The notes beneath the pieces were generated by a model. It ran no database searches and was not told the origin of the DNA. It saw only the letters and a list, made by a program, of their open reading frames with translations. The position numbers were made by a program, and so were the translations under genes. From Nitrospinota bacterium (GTDB lineage: Bacteria; JADFOP01; DATKYB01), in assembly GCA_035528715.1 (NCBI GenBank), contig DATKYB010000137.1, positions 1 to 5,592 of the forward strand: a DNA stretch of 5,592 bases, given 5' to 3'. The stretch's first letter is position 1, and the number at the start of each line of letters is the position of its first letter. Positions 1 through 5,592 of this stretch are shown here, piece by piece.

Positions 1-155
1 AGGTGAAAATAGAATTTAAAAAGGTCTCTTGGCCTTCAAGAAAAGATACAATGATGTCAACTTCTGTGGTTCTTGTTGCGGTTTTCATTATAGCTGTTTT
101 TCTTGGATTCGTTGATTTAGGATTATCAAAATTAGTGAAACAGTTGTTTAAATAA
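1..155 (+). CDS. secE: SecE, preprotein translocase subunit (3' end only)
   Basis: This is the C-terminal part of SecE, the small essential subunit of the SecYEG protein-conducting channel in the inner membrane. It clamps SecY and stabilises the channel. The gene enters from the left edge. The readable frame starts at position 3 and gives 50 residues before TAA at 153-155. The family signature is clear: an amphipathic stretch EFKKVSWPSRKD (compare the conserved K-K-V-x-W-P) followed by one hydrophobic membrane segment (VVLVAVFIIAVFLGFVDLG) and a short basic tail. This is the short single-helix form of SecE, not the three-helix enterobacterial form, as far as the visible part shows. GTG at position 3 could in principle be read as a start, but it would leave almost nothing before the conserved motif, so the true start is probably upstream. 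The gene directly precedes nusG, the usual bacterial arrangement. Confidence 0.93.
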   Translation, partial: VKIEFKKVSWPSRKDTMMSTSVVLVAVFIIAVFLGFVDLGLSKLVKQLFK

Positions 156-176
156 ACATTGGATAAAAGAGATAAA

Positions 177-707
177 ATGACAAAAAAATGGTACGTCATC
201 CATACATATTCAGGATATGAAAACAAGGTAAAGCAAAGTTTAGAAGAAAGACTCGAAGCTTTAGGATTTCAGGAAAGGGTTTCGAGGGTTCTCGTGCCTA
301 CAGAGGATGTGATAGAGGTCAAGGGAGGAAAGAAAAAGGTATCAGCAAGAAAATTTTTCCCTGGTTATATTATCGTTGAAATGGATATGGATGATGATAT
401 TTGGTATCTCATTAAGAATACTCCGAAGGTAACAGGTTTTCTAGGGGACAAGAGAAATCCAACACCTCTTTCAGAAGAAGAGGTTAAAAATATTCTTGGA
501 CAAGTAGAAGGGGATAAAACAAAACCAAAACCAAAGGTCTTGTTTAGTAAAGGTGAAAGCGTTAGAGTCATAGATGGACCATTTACAAATTTTACAGGTG
601 TAATCGATGAGATTAGCCCAGAGCGCGGAAAGTTAAAGGTTATGGTAAGTATATTTGGTAGAGCGACACCTGTAGAATTGGAATTTTTACAGGTAGAAAG
701 GATTTAA
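177..707 (+). CDS. nusG: NusG, transcription elongation/antitermination factor
   Basis: NusG binds the clamp helices of RNA polymerase through its NGN domain. Its KOW domain contacts Rho or ribosomal protein S10, affecting elongation, Rho termination and transcription-translation coupling. The product is 176 residues, normal for the family. The NGN domain begins with KKWYVIHTYSGYENKV and includes the conserved FFPGYIIVEM strand. The C-terminal KOW domain occupies about the last 55 residues, with the motif GESVRVIDGPFTNFTGVI. No extra domain is inserted between them. I chose ATG 177 because family members typically begin M-x-K-K-W-Y. An in-frame TTG at 159, only 3 nt after the secE stop, would add six residues (MDKRDK) but has no visible SD. 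ATG 177 has only a weak purine-rich AAGAGA (167-172) upstream, so translation may depend partly on coupling to secE. Confidence in identity is very high, in the start moderate. Confidence 0.97.
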   Translation: MTKKWYVIHTYSGYENKVKQSLEERLEALGFQERVSRVLVPTEDVIEVKGGKKKVSARKFFPGYIIVEMDMDDDIWYLIKNTPKVTGFLGDKRNPTPLSEEEVKNILGQVEGDKTKPKPKVLFSKGESVRVIDGPFTNFTGVIDEISPERGKLKVMVSIFGRATPVELEFLQVERI

Positions 708-725
708 TAAGGAGAAGATATTTAA

Positions 726-1154
726 ATGGCAAAGGAAGTGATTGCATCAATTAAATTACAGGTGCCAGGTGGACAGGCTAATCCTTCACCACCTGTTGGA
801 CCTGCACTGGGACAGCATGGTGTCAATATAATGGAATTTTGTAAGGCATTTAATGAAAAAACAAAAGGTCAAGAGGGTTTAATCATTCCAGTAATCATAA
901 CCGTTTTTTCGGATCGTTCCTTCTCTTTTGTAACGAAATCACCTCCAGCTTCTGTACTTTTAAAACAGGCAGCAAAAATAGCGAAAGGTTCTTCAGATCC
1001 TAAAAAGGAGAAAGTAGGTAAGGTGACTATGGATCAGATTAAAGAAATAGCCAGAAGCAAGGAGAAGGATTTAAATGCAAAAGATTTAGAAGGTGCTATC
1101 AGAATAATAGAGGGTACAGCAAGAAGCATGGGAATTGAAGTAATAAGAAATTAA
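726..1154 (+). CDS. rplK: 50S ribosomal protein L11
   Basis: L11 binds the GTPase-associated region of 23S rRNA at the base of the L7/L12 stalk. It helps elongation factors work and is needed for RelA activation in organisms with the stringent response. The 142-residue length is standard. The N-terminal domain carries the conserved glycine/proline-rich segment ([16 protein letters not shown], residues 15-30), including the Pro22-Pro23 pair known as the thiostrepton/micrococcin resistance site. It continues with the conserved [12 protein letters not shown]. The C-terminal rRNA-binding domain ends with the hallmark GTARSMGI. The start ATG at 726 has a clear SD, AAGGAG (709-714), 11 nt upstream. 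The gap from nusG is 18 nt, which leaves no room for a separate promoter or a recognisable L1-binding leader between the genes, so it is probably co-transcribed with nusG. Nothing in the protein is unusual. Confidence 0.98.
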   Translation: MAKEVIASIKLQVPGGQANPSPPVGPALGQHGVNIMEFCKAFNEKTKGQEGLIIPVIITVFSDRSFSFVTKSPPASVLLKQAAKIAKGSSDPKKEKVGKVTMDQIKEIARSKEKDLNAKDLEGAIRIIEGTARSMGIEVIRN

Positions 1155-1176
1155 AAAATCTCGGAGATAGTCAATA

Positions 1177-1881
1177 ATGAAACACAATGGAAAAAATTTT
1201 CAAGGCGTCCAAGCCAAAGTTGACAGAGGAAAGAAATATAGCTTAGAGGAAGCCTTAACTCTTGTTAAGGAGCTTTCTTTTACAAAATTTGATGAAAGTA
1301 TTGATGTTGCAGTTAGATTGGGGGTTAGTCCTAAACATTCAGACCAGATGGTAAGAGGAACCGTAGTGCTTCCCGCTGGAACGGGTAAAAAAGTGAGAGT
1401 ACTCGTCTTTGTTAAGGGAGAAAAAGAAAAGGAAGCATTGGATGCTGGAGCTGATTATGTAGGGGCAGAGGATCTGGTCAATAAAATCAATCAAGGTTGG
1501 CTCGAGTTTGACCAAGCAATAGCCACTCCAGATATGATGAGTGTGGTTGGAAAGTTAGGAAAGGTTCTTGGGCCAAGGGGACTTATGCCGAATCCTAAAT
1601 CTGGCACAGTTACTTTTGAAATCGCCAAGGCTGTTAAAGATATTAAGGCAGGAAAGGTAAATTTTAAAGTTGATAAATATGGAATCGTTCATCTTTCTAT
1701 TGGGAAAAGGAGTTTTTCTATTGATGACTTAAAGAAAAACATAAGTCAGTTTTTTGAGACACTTCTGAAATTAAAACCTGCAGCGAGTAAAGGACAATAT
1801 TTAAGAAATATTTCTATTTCTTCTACAATGGGACCTGGAATAAAAATCGACAATATTGAAATAGCAAATGCTTTTAAATAA
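1177..1881 (+). CDS. rplA: 50S ribosomal protein L1
   Basis: L1 forms the mobile L1 stalk of the 50S subunit, which helps release deacylated tRNA from the E site. In many bacteria it also represses its own L11-L1 mRNA. The 234-residue product is full length. Domain I is split between the two ends. Domain II in the middle contains the diagnostic loop [17 protein letters not shown] (about residues 128-144). The C-terminal part contains the conserved SSTMGPGI (215-222), whose Thr217-Met218 belong to the RNA-binding face in characterised L1 proteins. The start ATG at 1177 is preceded by GGAG (1163-1166), 10 nt away. It lies 22 nt after rplK, the standard L11-L1 pair. I do not see the paired-helix L1 target in the 18 nt ahead of rplK, so classic feedback on this mRNA is not evident from the sequence. 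Confidence 0.98.
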   Translation: MKHNGKNFQGVQAKVDRGKKYSLEEALTLVKELSFTKFDESIDVAVRLGVSPKHSDQMVRGTVVLPAGTGKKVRVLVFVKGEKEKEALDAGADYVGAEDLVNKINQGWLEFDQAIATPDMMSVVGKLGKVLGPRGLMPNPKSGTVTFEIAKAVKDIKAGKVNFKVDKYGIVHLSIGKRSFSIDDLKKNISQFFETLLKLKPAASKGQYLRNISISSTMGPGIKIDNIEIANAFK

Positions 1882-1900
1882 ATATTTTGATTATTAAAAA

Positions 1901-1921
1901 AGGGAGGAAGAAAGATCATTG
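1901..1921 (+). promoter_or_regulatory. Strong SD deciding the TTG start of rplJ
   Basis: AGGGAGG at 1901-1907 is a near-ideal SD. It lies 11 nt before TTG at 1919-1921, which opens the L10 frame. No ATG or GTG occurs in that frame between the upstream in-frame TAA (1895-1897) and the conserved L10 sequence, so the TTG start is well supported. An ATG at 1926 is out of frame and stops after seven codons. Confidence 0.8.
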
Positions 1922-2434
1922 ATCAATGAAAATAAAATCAAAAAAGTAGAAGAGCTAAATGATAAATTCAAGAGAATAAAGTCAGCAGTCTTCACTGATC
2001 TTACAGGACTTAATGTAGCTCAGGTTACGGAACTAAGAAGACGATTGCGAGATTCTTCTGCAGAATTCAAAGTATTGAAAAATACTTTAGCTCTAAGAGC
2101 ATCAAAGGGAACGAGCTTTGAAGAGTTGTCTGAATATTTTTTAGGTCCAACATCAATTGCTTTTAGTTATGAAGATGTATTAGTTCCTGTAAAGGTTATT
2201 ATGGGTTATTCAAAGGAACAACCAAATTTAAAGATTAAAGGAGGATTTGTAGAGGGTAAGAAGATAGAGATTAACAAGATAGAAGAATTAGCGAAATTGC
2301 CTTCAAGAGAGGTTCTGATAAGTATTTTGTTGGCAGGGTTTCAATCACCGATTGGGAGTTTTGTTGGTACTTTAGAGGGAGTTTTAAGAAGTTTTCTTTC
2401 TACATTAGAGGGAATTAAAAAACTTAAAAAATAG
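1919..2434 (+). CDS. rplJ: 50S ribosomal protein L10 (stalk base)
   Basis: L10 anchors L7/L12 dimers to the 23S rRNA and so builds the factor-recruiting stalk. The product is 171 residues, slightly above the usual ~165-175. The N-terminal rRNA-binding domain is typical: AVFTDLTGLNVAQVTELRRRLR, then the conserved FKVLKNTLALRA. The middle contains GPTSIAFS and a KIKGGFVEG strand. The C-terminal helix (roughly residues 141-171, FQSPIGSFVGTLEGVLRSFL onward) is the docking site for L7/L12 dimers. From its length I would expect room for two or three dimers, which is inference. The start is TTG, supported by a strong SD and the absence of alternatives. The 37-nt gap after rplA is far shorter than the leader in which L10(L12)4 binds to autoregulate in E. 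coli, and no kink-turn-like fold is visible there. Immediately downstream is its binding partner rplL. Confidence 0.97.
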   Translation: MINENKIKKVEELNDKFKRIKSAVFTDLTGLNVAQVTELRRRLRDSSAEFKVLKNTLALRASKGTSFEELSEYFLGPTSIAFSYEDVLVPVKVIMGYSKEQPNLKIKGGFVEGKKIEINKIEELAKLPSREVLISILLAGFQSPIGSFVGTLEGVLRSFLSTLEGIKKLKK

Positions 2435-2447
2435 TAAATAAATTAAA

Positions 2448-2464
2448 AGAGGAGGCAGAAAATG
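2448..2464 (+). promoter_or_regulatory. Upstream SD and ATG of rplL (extended form)
   Basis: AGAGGAGG at 2448-2455 lies 6 nt before ATG 2462-2464. It is a strong, well-spaced ribosome binding site, and the main evidence that the extended 162-residue L7/L12 is really translated. Confidence 0.75.
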
Positions 2465-2950
2465 TCTGAGGCAACTGAAAAGAAGAAGACAGATACAAAG
2501 GCTGAGAAGGTTTCAGAGGCAAAAAAAGATACGAAAAAGGAGAAGGAAAAAACAAAAGCTGGAGGGAGTATGGAGATAACCAAAGAAGATATGATAGCGT
2601 ACATTGAGAATATGAGCGTTTTGGAGTTATCTGAGATGGTAAAAGAATTACAGGAGAAATTTGGTGTTACGGCCATGGCCCCAGCAGCCGCTGCGGTAGC
2701 CGCACCTGAGGCAAAAGCAGAAACAGGAGCAGGAGAAAAAACAGAATTTGATGTTATTTTAAGCTCGTTTGGTGATAAGAAGATCCAAGTTATTAAAGAG
2801 ATAAGGACAATTACTGCATTAAGTTTGAAAGATGCCAAAACTTTAGTAGACGGGGCTCCAAAACCTGTAAAAGAAAAAGTTTCCAAGGAAGAGGCAGAGA
2901 AAATAAAAGCCCAGTTAGAAAGTGCAGGGGCAGGTGTGGAGATTAAGTAG
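2462..2950 (+). CDS. rplL: 50S ribosomal protein L7/L12 with N-terminal extension
   Basis: L7/L12 forms the multi-copy flexible stalk of the 50S subunit and recruits and stimulates translational GTPases (EF-Tu, EF-G, IF2). From ATG 2462 the product is 162 residues, against a usual ~120-130. Residues 1-36 are a low-complexity Lys/Glu/Thr/Ala stretch (12 Lys, 8 acidic) ending in AGGS, with no counterpart in typical L7/L12. Residues 37-70 ([20 protein letters not shown]...) are the normal dimerisation and L10-binding domain. Residues about 71-92 are the Ala/Glu-rich hinge, and 93-162 the globular factor-binding domain ([25 protein letters not shown]). The usual GLGL before KEAK reads ALSL here. 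ATG 2570 at codon 37, itself preceded by GGAGGGAG, would give a canonical 126-residue protein. Either or both starts may be used. Identity is certain; the N-terminus is not. It lies 27 nt after rplJ. Confidence 0.95.
   Translation: MSEATEKKKTDTKAEKVSEAKKDTKKEKEKTKAGGSMEITKEDMIAYIENMSVLELSEMVKELQEKFGVTAMAPAAAAVAAPEAKAETGAGEKTEFDVILSSFGDKKIQVIKEIRTITALSLKDAKTLVDGAPKPVKEKVSKEEAEKIKAQLESAGAGVEIK
2561..2572 (+). promoter_or_regulatory. Internal SD and ATG inside rplL (canonical-length form)
   Basis: GGAGGGAG at 2561-2568 directly precedes an in-frame ATG at 2570-2572 (codon 37 of the long form). The spacing is short, about 4 nt from GGAGG. Initiation here would produce a 126-residue L7/L12 of normal length starting MEITKEDM. 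The SD also encodes Gly-Gly-Ser, so it may be a coincidence of codon choice (gga ggg agt). The exact match of this start to the family's usual N-terminus makes it credible. Confidence 0.5.
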
Positions 2951-2953
2951 TAA

Positions 2954-2986
2954 GGCGAGCTTGATCTCGCTGTATTTTATTTTTTT
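2954..2986 (+). terminator. Hairpin plus T-run between rplL and rpoB, probable attenuator
   Basis: GCGAG (2955-2959) pairs with CTCGC (2966-2970) around a 6-nt loop, and a G-U pair (2954/2971) can extend the stem to 6 bp. Downstream are TTTT (2975-2978) and a run of seven T (2980-2986). The stem is short and the T-run starts some nucleotides after it, so a leaky intrinsic terminator is more likely than a full stop. A partial terminator at this position is known from E. coli, where it lowers rpoBC expression relative to rplJL. Function here is inferred from shape and position. Confidence 0.5.
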
Positions 2987-3015
2987 AGAGAAATCAAATT
3001 ATATAGAGGTGCATA

Positions 3016-5592
3016 ATGGCTGAATCAAGGATTTCTTGTGATCAAGGAAGGATACAAAGAAAAAGTTTTGCAAGGATTCCAACCGTTATAGATATCCCGA
3101 ATCTTATCGATATACAAAAAAAATCTTACGAACGTTTTCTGCAGTACAAAAAAAATCCTAATGAAAGGGATAATGTAGGGTTGGAAGAGGTTTTTAAAAG
3201 TGTCTTTCCTATTAGTGATTTTAATGAAACTTCTTTTTTACAATATGTGGGCTATGAAATAGGAGCATGGGAATGTAACTGTGGTGAGTACAGAGGACTT
3301 GGAGGCCCAAGTGTAACCTGTGAGGAGTGTGGGCAGAGACTTAAATACAAAGGAAAATACGACATCAATGAATGCCGTCAGAGAGGAATGACTTATGCAG
3401 ACCCTTTGAGAGTAATGGTCCGACTAGTTATTCCAGAAAAAGATGAAGAGACTGGAGAACTGAAAATAAAAGATATCAAAGATATAAGACATATAAAAGA
3501 ACAAAAAGTTTACCTTGGAGAAATGCCTTTAATGACAGATAAAGGGACTTTTATTATTAATGGTACTGAAAGAGTTGTTGTAAGTCAATTGCACAGATCT
3601 CCTGGAGTGTTTTTTAGTCAGGATAAAGGAAGAAGCCATATTAGTGGGAAGATACTCTATTCTGCGAGGATCATCCCTTATAGAGGTTCATGGCTTGATT
3701 TTGAAATGGACGCAAAAAATTTAATATATGTACGTATTGATAGAAGACGAAAAATGCCTGCTACAGTTCTTTTAAGGGCTTTTGGTCTTTCTACTGAAGA
3801 TTTATTGAACACCTTTTATCAGATGGAAGATATTATCTATCATAAGGGAGAAGGATTTTTCTCTAAAAGTGTTTCTCAGCTTTTGGTAGGACAAAAGGCA
3901 TCAAAAGATATTATAGATCCTCAAACAGGTGAAGTATACATAAAGGCTGGAAGAAAGGTTTCTAAGGGAGTCTTTAAAAAGATAAAAGAAGCGAAAATAA
4001 AATATATTGATGTTACTGAGGATAGCCTTATTGGAGGAGTTATTGCGTTAGATATTGTAGATACAAAAACAGGTGAGATATTTTCAGAAATCAATACTGA
4101 GCTGACCAAAGAAGCCATTGCTATTATTAAGGAAAAAGGAATACAAAAGTTTCAAATTTTGCATATAGACAGTTGGTCATTAAAAAACACCATGGCAGTT
4201 GATAAGATAAGTACTTCTGACGAGGCATTAATAGAGATATATAAGAGATTAAGGCCAGGCGATCCTCCTACCAAGGAGAGTTCGCAGCAGCTCTTCTATG
4301 ACCTGTTTTTCAATCCAAAACGTTACGATTTGTCCAAGATAGGCAGACTTAAACTCAATAAGAAACTCGGGTTAGACTTGTCTTTAGAAGAGAGAAATTT
4401 AACACTTAAAGATATCATTGAGGTGGTTAGATATTTTATTGGTTTAAGTCAAGGGATTGGGGCAGTAGATGATATTGATCATTTGGGGAATAGAAGGGTT
4501 AGATCTGTTGGAGAATTGGTTGAAAATCAGTTCAGAACTGGTTTGGTAAGGATGGAGAGAACAATACGGGAAAGGATGAGTATCCAAGATGTTACGGAGG
4601 TTATGCCCCATGATTTAATAAATTTCAAGCCTGTCACAGCAGCTATAAAAGAATTTTTTGGCAGTAGCCAACTGTCCCAATTTATGGATCAGACAAATCC
4701 TTTGTCTGAAATAACTCATAAAAGAAGACTGAGTGCATTAGGTCCTGGTGGCTTAACAAGAGAAAGGGCTGGTTTTGAGGTAAGGGATGTTCACCCTACC
4801 CATTATGGAAGAGTATGCCCTGTTGAGACCCCAGAGGGACCGAATATAGGATTAATAGCCTCTTTGAGTACCTATGCGAGAGTCAATGATTTTGGTTTTA
4901 TCGAGGTTCCCTATAGAAAGGTCAATAAGGGGAGGGCTTCAGAAGAAGTGGAATTTCTTTCAGCCTATGAGGAAGATCAGTATGTTATTGCTCAGGCAAA
5001 TGCAGAGTTGGACAAGAGAGGAAATCTCATAAGAGATCTTGTTTCTGCAAGAAAGGGTGGAGAATTTATAATGGTTCCTCCTGATCAGGTTGATTATATG
5101 GATGTTTCTCCAAAGCAATTGGTTAGCGTTGCTGCCTCCTTAATTCCTTTTTTAGAAAATGATGATGCGAATAGAGCTCTCATGGGTTCTAATATGCAGC
5201 GCCAAGCTGTTCCTCTCTTAAAAACCGAAGCACCTTTAGTAGGCACTGGTATGGAATTTGTTGCAGCAAGGGACTCGGGATCTTTAATCATCTGTAAAGA
5301 AGATGGTGAAGTAGTTAGTGTTGATTCTAGCAGAATTGTTGTTCGGAGAACAGGAAAGGGTAAAGAAAGTTCGTCTCATCCGGAAGTAGATATATATTCT
5401 CTCGCTAAGTACAACCGTTCTAATCAAAATACATGTATCAATCAGAGACCGATTATTAAAGAAGGTGATAAGGTTGTTAAAGGTCAGGTATTAGCTGATG
5501 GCCCTGCAACTGATCAAGGTGATTTAGCTTTGGGTAGAAATATTTTAGTAGCTTTTATGCCATGGCGCGGCTACAACTTTGAAGATGCTGTT
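3016..5592 (+). CDS. rpoB: RNA polymerase beta subunit RpoB (N-terminal 859 residues)
   Basis: RpoB forms one pincer of RNA polymerase and part of the active-site channel. The frame is open from ATG 3016 to the window end (859 codons, ending NFEDAV, about E. coli residue 816). The C-terminal third, with the catalytic lysines and clamp-contact region, is outside. The start follows AGAGGTG (3005-3011), and an in-frame TAG at 3004 excludes anything longer. In order I see the N-terminal protrusion half ([28 protein letters not shown]), a four-Cys insertion (residues 85-112), and [24 protein letters not shown]. Then come the lobe with its external domain, [24 protein letters not shown], the rifampicin region with fork loop (549-575 onward, [19 protein letters not shown]), [22 protein letters not shown], and [17 protein letters not shown]. 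The protein runs about 43 residues longer than E. coli over the same span, 28 of them from the Cys insertion. It lies 65 nt after rplL, behind a possible attenuator. Confidence 0.98.
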   Translation, partial: MAESRISCDQGRIQRKSFARIPTVIDIPNLIDIQKKSYERFLQYKKNPNERDNVGLEEVFKSVFPISDFNETSFLQYVGYEIGAWECNCGEYRGLGGPSVTCEECGQRLKYKGKYDINECRQRGMTYADPLRVMVRLVIPEKDEETGELKIKDIKDIRHIKEQKVYLGEMPLMTDKGTFIINGTERVVVSQLHRSPGVFFSQDKGRSHISGKILYSARIIPYRGSWLDFEMDAKNLIYVRIDRRRKMPATVLLRAFGLSTEDLLNTFYQMEDIIYHKGEGFFSKSVSQLLVGQKASKDIIDPQTGEVYIKAGRKVSKGVFKKIKEAKIKYIDVTEDSLIGGVIALDIVDTKTGEIFSEINTELTKEAIAIIKEKGIQKFQILHIDSWSLKNTMAVDKISTSDEALIEIYKRLRPGDPPTKESSQQLFYDLFFNPKRYDLSKIGRLKLNKKLGLDLSLEERNLTLKDIIEVVRYFIGLSQGIGAVDDIDHLGNRRVRSVGELVENQFRTGLVRMERTIRERMSIQDVTEVMPHDLINFKPVTAAIKEFFGSSQLSQFMDQTNPLSEITHKRRLSALGPGGLTRERAGFEVRDVHPTHYGRVCPVETPEGPNIGLIASLSTYARVNDFGFIEVPYRKVNKGRASEEVEFLSAYEEDQYVIAQANAELDKRGNLIRDLVSARKGGEFIMVPPDQVDYMDVSPKQLVSVAASLIPFLENDDANRALMGSNMQRQAVPLLKTEAPLVGTGMEFVAARDSGSLIICKEDGEVVSVDSSRIVVRRTGKGKESSSHPEVDIYSLAKYNRSNQNTCINQRPIIKEGDKVVKGQVLADGPATDQGDLALGRNILVAFMPWRGYNFEDAV
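3268..3351 (+). other. Beta'-ZBD-like zinc-ribbon insertion inside RpoB
   Basis: This segment encodes residues 85-112 of RpoB, between YVGYEIG and [15 protein letters not shown]. coli RpoB has only four residues between the equivalent Gly and Asp (near residues 76-81), so about 28 residues are inserted into the protrusion domain. The insert has cysteines at 87, 89, 102 and 105 (C-x-C-x12-C-x2-C), each pair followed by Gly, the expected look of a structural zinc ribbon. The same spacing occurs in the beta' (RpoC) N-terminal zinc-binding domain (E. coli Cys70, 72, 85, 88). The E-C-x-C-G-x-Y-x-x-L and V-x-C-E-x-C-G positions also agree. Zinc binding and kinship to RpoC are inferences; the insertion and the cysteines are directly visible. 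Confidence 0.8.
4660..4740 (+). other. Rifampicin-resistance-determining region of rpoB
   Basis: Residues 549-575 correspond to E. coli 507-533 (offset +42). The residues most often mutated to resistance are all in the sensitive state: Gln555 (513), Asp558 (516), His568 (526), Arg571 (529), Ser573 (531) and Leu575 (533). The only differences seen are Thr560 for Asn518 and Leu572 for Ile530. The polymerase is therefore predicted to be rifampicin-sensitive at the target, which says nothing about uptake or drug modification. Confidence 0.85.

Noticed and set aside
159-161. TTG as the start of nusG
   Set aside because: No SD lies upstream and the extra MDKRDK is not a family feature. ATG 177 gives the usual NusG N-terminus, though the TTG cannot be fully excluded.
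365-571. 68-codon minus-strand open frame inside nusG
   Set aside because: Shadow of the well-conserved NusG frame, with no independent support.
1926-1949. ATG mini-frame of seven codons overlapping the start of rplJ
   Set aside because: It is out of frame with L10, lies too far (18 nt) from the SD, and stops at once. The TTG at 1919 fits the conserved L10 N-terminus.
2443-2886. 147-codon open frame on the minus strand opposite rplL, with hydrophobic-looking translation
   Set aside because: It mirrors the purine-rich, Lys/Glu/Ala-rich rplL sequence. The Ser/Phe/Ala-rich translation is what the complement of such codons gives, and it has no recognisable family or supporting start.
2961-2989. 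Possible promoter (TTGATC as -35) in the rplL-rpoB gap
   Set aside because: No acceptable -10 element falls at 16-18 bp spacing, and the TTGATC is largely the loop of the hairpin.
3921-4118. 65-codon minus-strand open frame inside rpoB
   Set aside because: Shadow of RpoB with no recognisable protein features.
5094-5291. 65-codon minus-strand open frame inside rpoB
   Set aside because: Lies opposite a strongly conserved RpoB segment ([15 protein letters not shown]) and has no independent support.
1-5592. CRISPR arrays, insertion sequences, tRNA genes, phage or defence genes
   Set aside because: No repeat arrays, inverted-repeat ends, cloverleaf sequences or accessory genes are visible. The whole window is accounted for by seven conserved core genes with short gaps.

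Overview
The window carries one co-directional block of core translation and transcription genes, in the order secE (3' end only) - nusG - rplK (L11) - rplA (L1) - rplJ (L10) - rplL (L7/L12) - rpoB (5' part, 859 codons, running off the right edge). This is the widespread bacterial secE-nusG-rplKAJL-rpoBC cluster. The sequence is AT-rich by eye, with A/T-ending codons preferred. Most genes have good Shine-Dalgarno (SD) sites, and one gene (rplJ) starts with TTG. The RpoB sequence and the layout of its lobe domain look most like proteobacteria in the broad sense. My best guess is a low-GC deltaproteobacterial (Desulfobacterota-type) or related uncultured lineage, with low to moderate confidence.

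Layout: positions 1-155 hold the SecE tail with its single membrane helix. NusG follows at 177-707, and a TTG at 159 is a less likely start. L11 (726-1154) and L1 (1177-1881) follow with gaps of about 20 nt. L10 (1919-2434) begins at TTG after a strong SD. L7/L12 (2462-2950) is unusually long because a 36-residue Lys/Glu-rich stretch precedes the normal protein; a second SD and ATG sit exactly where the usual start would be. A 65-nt gap (2951-3015) contains a short hairpin followed by a T-run, a plausible partial terminator. RpoB begins at 3016. All intergenic gaps are short and no stretch above 300 bases lacks a gene.

How the genes work together: L11, L1, L10 and L7/L12 form the L1 stalk and the GTPase-associated L11/L10/L12 stalk of the 50S subunit. 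NusG and RpoB belong to the elongating RNA polymerase, and NusG can link it to the ribosome. SecE belongs to the Sec translocon. Co-transcription would match ribosome and polymerase supply.

Most of the window is ordinary. Two things stand out. First, RpoB carries a roughly 28-residue insertion in its protrusion domain with four cysteines in a C-x-C-x12-C-x2-C pattern. That spacing, and several flanking residues, match the zinc-binding domain at the N-terminus of the other large subunit, beta' (RpoC). Second, rplL has the extended, possibly dual-start, N-terminus. The usual long L10-binding leader before rplJ also has no room to exist here.
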